From Gammaproteobacteria bacterium (GTDB lineage Bacteria; Pseudomonadota; Gammaproteobacteria; Granulosicoccales; Granulosicoccaceae): 5,874 bases of DNA. A program made the translations under genes and the position numbers. Below are positions 1 to 4,772 of this stretch, in pieces (the first letter of the stretch is position 1; each line of letters starts with the position of its first letter). The stretch covers positions 1 to 5,874 of the forward strand of contig DOIU01000470.1 of NCBI GenBank assembly GCA_003511825.1, read 5' to 3'. The notes below the pieces were generated by a model, which was not told the origin of the DNA, did not search any database, and saw only the letters and a program-made list of their open reading frames with translations.

Positions 1-67
1 CAATGATGAGTGCGGCAAGGATCAATACGGTCGCAAGTAAAAGGCGTTTGAGGCGGGTTGCGAGCAT
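1..67 (-). CDS. N-terminus of a membrane-anchored or exported protein (partial, runs off left edge)
   Basis: Reading leftward from the ATG at 67-65, the visible 22 residues have a basic start (R5, K7, R8 in MLATRLKRLL) followed by about 14 uninterrupted hydrophobic residues (LLLATVLILAALII). This is the pattern of a signal peptide or signal anchor; no cleavage site is visible before the edge. Two in-frame upstream ATGs exist (97-95 and 112-110). I prefer 67 because a promoter candidate whose -10 lies at 116-111 would place the transcript start near 104. That leaves a 37-base leader for this start, with a weak AGG ten bases upstream, and almost none for the others. The gene is divergent from the hydrolase. 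Its function cannot be told from this fragment. Confidence 0.6.
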   Translation of the reverse strand, partial: MLATRLKRLLLATVLILAALII

Positions 68-110
68 GGGTAAATGACCTAGGGCAATGGGGGACATGGA
101 TCGCGCCTGC

Positions 111-138
111 ATTGTAGCGTTTCTGATCCGGGACGCAA
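111..138 (-). promoter_or_regulatory. sigma70-like promoter for the leftward gene at the left edge
   Basis: On the minus strand, TTGCGT (138-133) is followed after 16 bases by TACAAT (116-111), which matches the -10 consensus at five of six positions. Predicted transcription would start near 104, leaving a short leader before the ATG at 67. This is a motif match only. Confidence 0.45.
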
Positions 139-150
139 CTGTCTCGACAG
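139..150. promoter_or_regulatory. 12-bp palindrome between divergent promoters (candidate operator)
   Basis: CTGTCTCGACAG consists of perfect 5-bp inverted arms (CTGTC/GACAG) around a 2-base centre. It lies between the two back-to-back -35 elements and covers the rightward one. It is too short for the usual CTGT-N8-ACAG LexA box, since only four bases separate CTGT and ACAG. Its position suits an operator controlling one or both divergent genes, but the regulator is unknown and chance occurrence is possible. Confidence 0.3.
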
Positions 151-171
151 CTTGCGCGGTTTTGCTAAACT
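144..171 (+). promoter_or_regulatory. sigma70-like promoter for the hydrolase gene
   Basis: TCGACA (144-149; five of six matches to TTGACA) is followed after 16 bases by TAAACT (166-171; four of six matches to TATAAT). Transcription would start near 178, giving a leader of about 20 bases that contains the AAGG ribosome binding site (188-191), seven bases before the ATG at 199. This is a moderate motif match supported by good placement. Confidence 0.4.
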
Positions 172-198
172 GCGTTTTTTTATTGCCAAGGCAGTCGC

Positions 199-1191
199 AT
201 GCACCCGAAATACCACGATGTTCTCGACCCGGCCTATTTGGCCTATGCGCTGGATGTGGAGCGCAATAGCGCGGGGCCGACGGGTGACTTGGCCCTCTTG
301 CGCCAGCAATACCAAGAGACCTCCCATCGCCAGCGGCCCGGTGACTATGCCGATCTGCATATTGATGACAGTACCGTGACAAGTCGTGACGGCCGGCCCA
401 TTGCCGTGCGCGCATACGCCGCACATCAAAAAGCAAGTCAGTCCCTCACCATGTATGTGCACGGTGGCGGCTGGGTGCTGGGTAATCTCGACAGTCACGA
501 TGACATCTGTGCCGATATCTGTCGTCAGACAGAGAGTACGGTGTTAGCCATTGACTACCGCCTCGCCCCTGAGCACCCCTTCCCTGCGGCTTTGCATGAC
601 TGCATCGATGTGCTCAATGCACTCACAGTGTCAACGAGTGACCGGCTTGCGAAACTACAGCCTGATTCGCTGGTGCTGGCGGGCGATAGCGCGGGCGCTA
701 ATTTGGTCACAGCGGCGTGTTTGAGCGGGGCGTGGCCGGCCAGTGATGTCTTCAAGGGCTTGGTGCTGTTCTACCCTGGCCTGAGTGCCAATGATGCGTT
801 GCCGGCGTTTCAGGAGCACCGTGAAGCGCCCTTGTTACCCCAACCGTTTTTGGATTTTTTTGTTCACGCCTATCTCCATGGTGGCACCATTGAGCCCACG
901 GTGTTGACGTCACCCCTGCTGGCAACGGATTTGTCAGCGATTCCGGCTTGCCATATCGCCGCTGCCGAGCATGACCCCTTGCGCGATGACGCCATCGTCT
1001 TTACCGAAAAACTGCAGGCTCAGGGTATTGCTTGCTCGCTGGACGTATTGGCCTCCTTGGGGCACGGTTTTTTGCGGGTGCGGCGCAGCAGCGAACCTGC
1101 GCGCACGGCCTTTGAAGACGCGTGTAAGGCCATGATGGCGTTGCACACAGGTCAGTTTTCAACAACTTACGGGTCTGGCGGCGCGCCTTGA
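199..1191 (+). CDS. alpha/beta hydrolase, hormone-sensitive-lipase-like (bacterial esterase family IV)
   Basis: This predicted carboxylesterase or lipase of 330 residues hydrolyses ester bonds; its natural substrate is unknown. All family landmarks are present. The oxyanion-hole HGGGW is at residues 88-92, within MYVHGGGWVLG. The conserved YRLAPEHPFPAA is at 120-131. The nucleophile elbow GDSAGAN is at 162-168, with Ser164. The acid is Asp259 in EHDPLRDDA, and the base is His289 in SLGHGF. The order and spacing of the triad and the length are normal for the HSL/family IV group (Pfam Abhydrolase_3). I see no signal peptide, so it is probably cytoplasmic. The ATG at 199 is preceded by AAGG at a seven-base distance. 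It is divergent from the membrane-anchored gene at the left edge and followed after 72 bases by the universal stress protein gene, which has its own promoter. The gene looks intact; only its physiological substrate is uncertain. Confidence 0.93.
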   Translation: MHPKYHDVLDPAYLAYALDVERNSAGPTGDLALLRQQYQETSHRQRPGDYADLHIDDSTVTSRDGRPIAVRAYAAHQKASQSLTMYVHGGGWVLGNLDSHDDICADICRQTESTVLAIDYRLAPEHPFPAALHDCIDVLNALTVSTSDRLAKLQPDSLVLAGDSAGANLVTAACLSGAWPASDVFKGLVLFYPGLSANDALPAFQEHREAPLLPQPFLDFFVHAYLHGGTIEPTVLTSPLLATDLSAIPACHIAAAEHDPLRDDAIVFTEKLQAQGIACSLDVLASLGHGFLRVRRSSEPARTAFEDACKAMMALHTGQFSTTYGSGGAP

Positions 1192-1205
1192 TGGGTGTCA
1201 ATCCC

Positions 1206-1235
1206 TTGAGATGCGTAAGCGTCTAGACTGATAAT
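1206..1235 (+). promoter_or_regulatory. sigma70-like promoter for the universal stress protein gene
   Basis: TTGAGA (1206-1211; five of six) is followed after 18 bases by GATAAT (1230-1235; five of six). It lies in the 72-base gap after the hydrolase stop codon. Transcription would begin about 20 bases before the start codon. The spacer contains an 8-bp perfect palindrome, GTCTAGAC (1221-1228). The placement suggests the gene can be transcribed independently of the hydrolase. Confidence 0.5.
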
Positions 1236-1248
1236 GATTCTCTCTTTC
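1230..1248 (+). promoter_or_regulatory. Fur-box-like sequence overlapping the usp -10 element
   Basis: The 19 bases GATAATGATTCTCTCTTTC match the canonical Fur box (GATAATGATAATCATTATC) at 14 of 19 positions by hand alignment. The first nine match perfectly; the right half is weak. It overlaps the -10 element and the predicted transcript start, where Fur would repress. The left half is AT-rich, and a -10 hexamer itself contributes part of the match, so this remains a candidate. Confidence 0.3.
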
Positions 1249-1249
1249 T

Positions 1250-1255
1250 AGGAGG
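1250..1255 (+). promoter_or_regulatory. strong Shine-Dalgarno site of the usp gene
   Basis: A perfect AGGAGG lies eight bases before the ATG at 1264. It is the strongest ribosome binding site in the window; the others are short or partial. This fixes the start and suggests a highly translated protein. Confidence 0.8.
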
Positions 1256-1263
1256 GCTGTGCG

Positions 1264-2103
1264 ATGTCCTACAAAACTCTGCTTGTTTATGTCGGTGCCG
1301 CTTCACAGGTGCCTCCCCTGCTGCGGGTCTGCCAACATCTTGCGGCTCAGGGTGACGATGTCCGTGTGATGGGCTTGCATGTGGTGCCACAGATCCCCGT
1401 CTACCCGGATATGGCCTTTATGGTGACCTCCGAGATGGTGGATTTGCAGCGCAATGCCTTGGTGGAAAAATGCGAACAGGCGGCCGCAGCATTTCGCGAT
1501 CAGGCCGAGCAATTGGGCTTGGATTGGCAATGGCGAGACTGTGATGCCAACGGCAAACTCGTGGCGGATCGCGTGATGGAGCAAGGGCGCTCTGCGGATC
1601 TGATTATCGGCGCGCAGGAAGACCCTGAGGCCGATAATGAGTCACAACAAGGCGTGTTGGAGCACGTGCTGATGCGGGGCGGGCGACCGGTCTTGCTGGT
1701 GCCTTATGCCGGCGAGGTGACCGTCTTGGGTGAGCGCGTGGTGCTGGCGTGGAATGGCAGCCGCGAGTCTGCTCGGGCGGCATTTGACGCATTGCCGGTG
1801 TTGCAACAGGCCAATACTGTTGAGCTGTTATGGGCAAAGCCCGCTGATGTGGAGGAGACAGACGTCGCGTTTGACGACATCGTTGAGTCGCTGGCACGTC
1901 ACGGCGTTGCTATAGAGAGTCATCAGATGGATCAAACCGACCGCGTGGTCGGTGGTGACATTCTCGCGCGGCTGGATGCGCAAGGGTGTGATCTATTGGT
2001 GATGGGCGCCTATGGGCATTCCCGATTCCATGAACTGGTGTTTGGTGGGGTGACCAGGCACGTGTTGCAGCATATGCGCGTGCCCGTGATGATGTCTCAC
2101 TAG
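1264..2103 (+). CDS. universal stress protein, tandem UspA domains
   Basis: This is a 279-residue cytoplasmic protein made of two UspA-type domains, about 1-148 and 155-279. The family (UspA/UspE-like) supports survival under starvation, oxidative or respiratory stress, often through ATP binding and dimerisation. The second domain starts with the strand VVLAWNGSRESARA (159-172). It carries a G-2x-G-9x-G signature at 248-262 (GAYGHSRFHELVFGG) followed by VTRHVLQHMRVPVMMSH. The usual Ser/Thr after the last glycine is replaced by Gly, a common variant in this proteobacterial subgroup. The first domain opens with TLLVYVG and ends with GGRPVLLVP (139-147), but its nucleotide-binding loop is degenerate (GAQEDPEADN, 116-125). 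Only the second domain therefore looks able to bind nucleotide. The start is fixed by AGGAGG. The stop codon directly abuts a GC hairpin. The gene is convergent with the XRE regulator gene. Confidence 0.93.
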   Translation: MSYKTLLVYVGAASQVPPLLRVCQHLAAQGDDVRVMGLHVVPQIPVYPDMAFMVTSEMVDLQRNALVEKCEQAAAAFRDQAEQLGLDWQWRDCDANGKLVADRVMEQGRSADLIIGAQEDPEADNESQQGVLEHVLMRGGRPVLLVPYAGEVTVLGERVVLAWNGSRESARAAFDALPVLQQANTVELLWAKPADVEETDVAFDDIVESLARHGVAIESHQMDQTDRVVGGDILARLDAQGCDLLVMGAYGHSRFHELVFGGVTRHVLQHMRVPVMMSH

Positions 2104-2123
2104 CCGCGCGGCTTGGCGCGCGG
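2104..2123. terminator. GC-rich hairpin between convergent genes (candidate bidirectional terminator)
   Basis: CCGCGCG (2104-2110) and CGCGCGG (2117-2123) form a perfect 7-bp stem with a 6-base loop. The hairpin starts directly after the usp stop codon and lies seven bases from the stop of the convergent regulator gene. Neither strand has a clear T-tract after the stem, so it is not a classic intrinsic terminator. It could act as a 3'-end stabiliser or a weak terminator for both transcripts. Confidence 0.5.
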
Positions 2124-2130
2124 ATAGCGT

Positions 2131-2421
2131 TTAGAAGTAGTCGTCGTCGAGCTTGATGTGCGGCTGGTTGCCGTTGCCGGTGGCGGTGCGCACATGGGGG
2201 TCACTTTGGCACGGTAGCGGCAAACCAACCGCGAGCGCTGCCTCAAAGACGGTGCCGATGGCGACGTTCGCACGCCCCCCCTCGAGGGCGCCCACGGTGT
2301 AGCGGGTCACACCGATGCGTTCGCCAAGCTCCACCTGAGACAGGTTTGACTCAATGCGTGATTGCCGAATGCGTTCACCCAATTCGAGCAGCAAGCGGCG
2401 CGTTTGTTCGGATATTTTCAT
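2131..2421 (-). CDS. HipB-like XRE-family transcriptional regulator, no HipA partner in view
   Basis: This 96-residue DNA-binding protein has one Cro/C1-type helix-turn-helix. The domain spans about 12-68: LGERIRQSRIESNLSQVELG leads into the turn GVT and the recognition helix RYTVGALEGGR (40-50), followed by TVFEAALAVGLPL. The tail (about 70-96) is polar and ends in KLDDDYF. From family knowledge, this size, the LEGGRANV segment and an acidic C-terminal DDDF-like tail are typical of the antitoxin-side regulators that precede hipA kinase genes. Here it is the last gene of the operon, and only the hairpin and the convergent usp gene follow. The ATG overlaps the stop of the glycosyltransferase-like gene (ATGA, 2421-2418) and has only a poor ribosome binding site, so translational coupling is likely. 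It could be an orphan antitoxin or a regulator of this operon; its target is unknown. Confidence 0.88.
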   Translation of the reverse strand: MKISEQTRRLLLELGERIRQSRIESNLSQVELGERIGVTRYTVGALEGGRANVAIGTVFEAALAVGLPLPCQSDPHVRTATGNGNQPHIKLDDDYF

Positions 2422-3524
2422 GTGGGGTTCTCGTTGTTTTTAGGCGTTGTCATAATCTCTTTAATCAAATCGCTGACGGCTTCCAGACCGCTATCCGGCG
2501 CGGTTGGCCGTTGGCGTGGCAGCGCGACCAGGTCCGGGATATCCGCTACCCAGTTGCCACGCGCAAAGTCCGCTTCGCTGTAGCCGATGCCACGCAGATT
2601 CGCTTCGATAAAAGCCGCCACGGGGGCGGATTCCCGAAACGCATCGCGGGTCACGTACAGCATCGGTAAGCCGGCCCGCCAGGTTTCGGCGACGGTGCTG
2701 TAGCCCACCTTCCCGACCACGGCGTCGCAGGCGTTGAAGTAATCGGGCAAATACGTGTTCGCATCATTTTTCATACTGATGATGTTGCCATCCCGTCTCG
2801 ATGCTGTCGCGCCTGTGACGATGAATTGGATCTCGCTCAGACGCCGCAGCTGCGCCATACCGGGCGTTTCTGCAGCGATGCCGCCCTGTGTCACCATCAC
2901 GACCTTATCGTCTACCGAGAATCCCAGCGACTGACGCACGGCAGCACTGTCGCGTCGCGGTTTGCGGCTCAGCGGGCCCACCACGCGCGCATTCGGGACG
3001 GTGGTGTCACACGCCGGCTCTGCGGTCACCCGCCAGCTTGCCGTGCGGTTAATCGCGGCCATCTCTGCGATGAGCGGGCGGTAAGCCGGGGCACTGTCCA
3101 CGTAGTTGGCGTAAATCCAATCCCAAGTAAAGTTCTCAAGCAGCAGTGACGCGATGCCGGCCTCAGCGGCGACGCGTAAACCCAGGGGTGACACATCGCA
3201 CAAGACCAAGTCTGTATCTTCTTTTTTTAGATGATCGACAAGGGAATGCAAATGATCCGCATCAAATGCCAAAAACTCGCGTATCGGCTCGACGGAACCT
3301 GCCACATCACAGTGCAGAGGCGAGTGTTGTAACAGCCCGACATCGGTCTCACAGGCATGATAGGTAAAGGGCACGGTGAGCGATTGGCTGAAGAACGCTG
3401 GCGGTGTTTGGGTAAACAAGGACAACGTCAGCGTTGGCAGCTGGCGTGACAGATGATCGAGCACGGCGCAGGTACGCGCAGCGTGCCCAAAGCCATGAGA
3501 AGAAACAAAGCATGCGATATTCAC
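2418..3524 (-). CDS. GT-B-fold glycosyltransferase-like protein related to the N-terminal domain of plant L-arabinokinase
   Basis: This 368-residue protein has the two-lobed look of MurG/GT28-type glycosyltransferases. The N-terminal lobe opens with NIACFVSSHGFGHAAR (HGFGHAAR at 10-17), the GHGH-R nucleotide-sugar transferase signature. It continues with DLVLCDVSPLG (105-115) and ENFTWDWIYANYV (130-142). The C-terminal lobe has VVMVTQGG (208-215), YLPDYFNACDAVVGKVGYST (258-277) and LPMLYVTRDAFRES (286-299). These segments align by eye, in order, with the non-kinase N-terminal half of plant L-arabinokinase; no GHMP kinase domain is present. Donor and acceptor are unknown. The frame is open from a GTG at 3548 that shares one base with the hydroxylase stop (TAGTG). 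I prefer the GTG at 3524 because GGCGAG lies six bases upstream and family members begin at the first beta strand. The 3548 form would add eight residues. The C-terminus overlaps the regulator start by four bases. I see no signal peptide or membrane segment. Confidence 0.82.
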   Translation of the reverse strand: MNIACFVSSHGFGHAARTCAVLDHLSRQLPTLTLSLFTQTPPAFFSQSLTVPFTYHACETDVGLLQHSPLHCDVAGSVEPIREFLAFDADHLHSLVDHLKKEDTDLVLCDVSPLGLRVAAEAGIASLLLENFTWDWIYANYVDSAPAYRPLIAEMAAINRTASWRVTAEPACDTTVPNARVVGPLSRKPRRDSAAVRQSLGFSVDDKVVMVTQGGIAAETPGMAQLRRLSEIQFIVTGATASRRDGNIISMKNDANTYLPDYFNACDAVVGKVGYSTVAETWRAGLPMLYVTRDAFRESAPVAAFIEANLRGIGYSEADFARGNWVADIPDLVALPRQRPTAPDSGLEAVSDLIKEIMTTPKNNENPT

Positions 3525-3530
3525 GGGAGT

Positions 3531-3536
3531 CTCGCC
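3531..3536 (-). promoter_or_regulatory. ribosome binding site favouring the GTG start at 3524
   Basis: GGCGAG on the minus strand lies six bases before the GTG at 3524. The alternative GTG at 3548 has no purine-rich element at a workable distance; the nearest AAGG is more than 15 bases away. This supports the shorter glycosyltransferase-like protein. Confidence 0.4.
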
Positions 3537-3547
3537 AATGGACGACA

Positions 3548-4768
3548 CTAGGTCGGCAGTTTGCCTTGTGCAAGTTGTGGCAAATCGCCTGACAAGCCCA
3601 TGGCGTAAGCCATCGTAAATCGCTTCACGGGCATGATGCGATCCGCCGCAGTCAGCGCCAGGCTGCGCGCCAATTGCAACGGTGGCGAGGACTCCCGAAA
3701 CGCGTAGTAAAAGGCATCCATGCTGCTGATCATTAACTGGTTGTAGCCTCGGCGTGCGCGTTCGTAGCGGCGCAGGGCAGCATGATGGCCGATGTCGCGG
3801 CCTTGGCTGTGTTGTTGCAGCAGTTGCTCTGCCAGTTGTGCGGCATCCATCAGGCCCAGGTTGACGCCCTGCCCCGCTTGCGGGTGAATGGTGTGGGCGG
3901 CGTCGCCAATCAGGACCACGCGTCCCGCCAGGTAACAGTGTGCGTGCGACTTGATCAGCGGGAAGCTGCCGCGATTTTGGACAGCGACAATCTCCCCCAA
4001 ACGCTCGGGAAAGGCGTCGACAATCGCGTCTCGCAGAGCGTCGTCAGACAAGGCTTCTAACTCAGCCACGGTGTCGGGCGTGTGGTACCACACCAGCGAG
4101 CCGTGCTGGCCCGACAGTGGCAGAAAAGCTTGTGGCCCGCTCGGTACGTAGCGTTGCCAGGTGATGTCTTGCTGTGGCAGCGCGGTCTCGACCGTGGCGA
4201 CCAGCGCATGTTGGTCGTAGGGATGCTTATCGATGCCGATGTCGCTCAAACGACGGACGCTGGAATTGGCGCCGTCTGCGCCGACCAACACGCGCGCTTG
4301 GAGCTGCGTCCCGGAGATCAGTCGGACGCTGACCGTGCTGTCGTGTTGTTCCAGATGTTCGACGCGTTCGGGGCTGAGCCAGGTGATGTTGTCTAAGCGT
4401 TTGGCGACCTCGACCACCGCGAGCTGAATAACGCGGTTTTCGATGATATGGCCCAACACGGGCTGATACAGCTCACCACTGTCAAACAGGGTTTGGCCGC
4501 CTTTTTCGCCATCCCAGACCAGCATCTGTCGGTACGGGCAAGCGCGCATCTTGCGCATGGCTTCCCAGGCGCCGATCGCCTCAAACATGCGCTGCGAGGC
4601 GATACTCACCGCGCTGACGCGCAAGTCGTGCGGTTGTTCGGGCGTGAATGCGTCGGGTTCACTCGACTCAATCAACGCAATGCGCAGTGAGCTGTGCCCC
4701 AAGGCTGCGGCCAAGGTCGCGCCGACCATGCCGCCGCCGGCGATAATCACATCGAATTGTGTGTCCAT
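3548..4768 (-). CDS. ubiF: FAD-dependent ubiquinone biosynthesis hydroxylase (UbiH/UbiF/UbiI family, UbiF-like)
   Basis: This 406-residue class A flavin monooxygenase hydroxylates the aromatic ring of a ubiquinone precursor. In E. coli, UbiF converts demethoxyubiquinol to the 5-hydroxy (demethylubiquinol) intermediate. The three family motifs are intact: the Rossmann GGGMVG (11-16), the DG motif GADGANS (163-169), and the FAD ribityl/GD motif IGDAAHTIHPQAGQGVNLG (287-305). From memory, MRACPYRQMLVW (74-85), TWQRYVPSGPQAFLPL (203-218) and the stretch around MDAFYYAF (350-357) resemble UbiF most. QHALVAT (186-192), RDIG...LRRYERAR (324-339) and MGLSGDLP (390-397) recall UbiI. The exact ring position is therefore inferred, and the symbol is tentative. 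I chose the ATG at 4768 because the Rossmann strand follows directly (MDTQFDVIIAGGG); the frame stays open upstream to 4864, inside the preceding gene. It starts four bases after that gene's stop, with a weak ribosome binding site, so coupling is likely. Confidence 0.88.
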   Translation of the reverse strand: MDTQFDVIIAGGGMVGATLAAALGHSSLRIALIESSEPDAFTPEQPHDLRVSAVSIASQRMFEAIGAWEAMRKMRACPYRQMLVWDGEKGGQTLFDSGELYQPVLGHIIENRVIQLAVVEVAKRLDNITWLSPERVEHLEQHDSTVSVRLISGTQLQARVLVGADGANSSVRRLSDIGIDKHPYDQHALVATVETALPQQDITWQRYVPSGPQAFLPLSGQHGSLVWYHTPDTVAELEALSDDALRDAIVDAFPERLGEIVAVQNRGSFPLIKSHAHCYLAGRVVLIGDAAHTIHPQAGQGVNLGLMDAAQLAEQLLQQHSQGRDIGHHAALRRYERARRGYNQLMISSMDAFYYAFRESSPPLQLARSLALTAADRIMPVKRFTMAYAMGLSGDLPQLAQGKLPT

Positions 4769-4772
4769 AGTG

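Noticed and set aside
139..150. LexA (SOS) box at CTGTCTCGACAG
   Set aside because: The gammaproteobacterial SOS box has eight bases between CTGT and ACAG; here there are only four, so it was kept only as an unassigned palindrome.
79..498. Leftward open frame of 139 codons across the hydrolase start
   Set aside because: It is antisense to the conserved hydrolase N-terminus, ends in a disordered Arg/Pro-rich sequence, and overlaps the better supported membrane-anchor start.
1198..1209. TCAA-N4-TTGA inverted repeat considered as an FNR/ANR site
   Set aside because: The FNR/ANR consensus is TTGAT-N4-ATCAA; here the half-sites are in the reverse order and only four bases long, so chance is the simplest explanation.
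1303..1584. Open frame on the minus strand inside the universal stress protein gene
   Set aside because: It has no recognisable domain and no ribosome binding site, and it lies wholly opposite a clear Usp domain; it is a by-product of the coding frame on the other strand. The same holds for the minus-strand frame at 1604-1897.
2131..2421. Complete hipBA toxin-antitoxin system
   Set aside because: No HipA-like kinase is encoded next to the regulator on either side; the upstream partner is glycosyltransferase-like and the downstream gene is convergent.
4082..4396. Rightward open frame of 104 codons opposite the ubiquinone hydroxylase
   Set aside because: It is antisense to the middle of the FAD-binding protein and has no domain or start signal of its own; other rightward frames at 2346-5277 fail for the same reasons.
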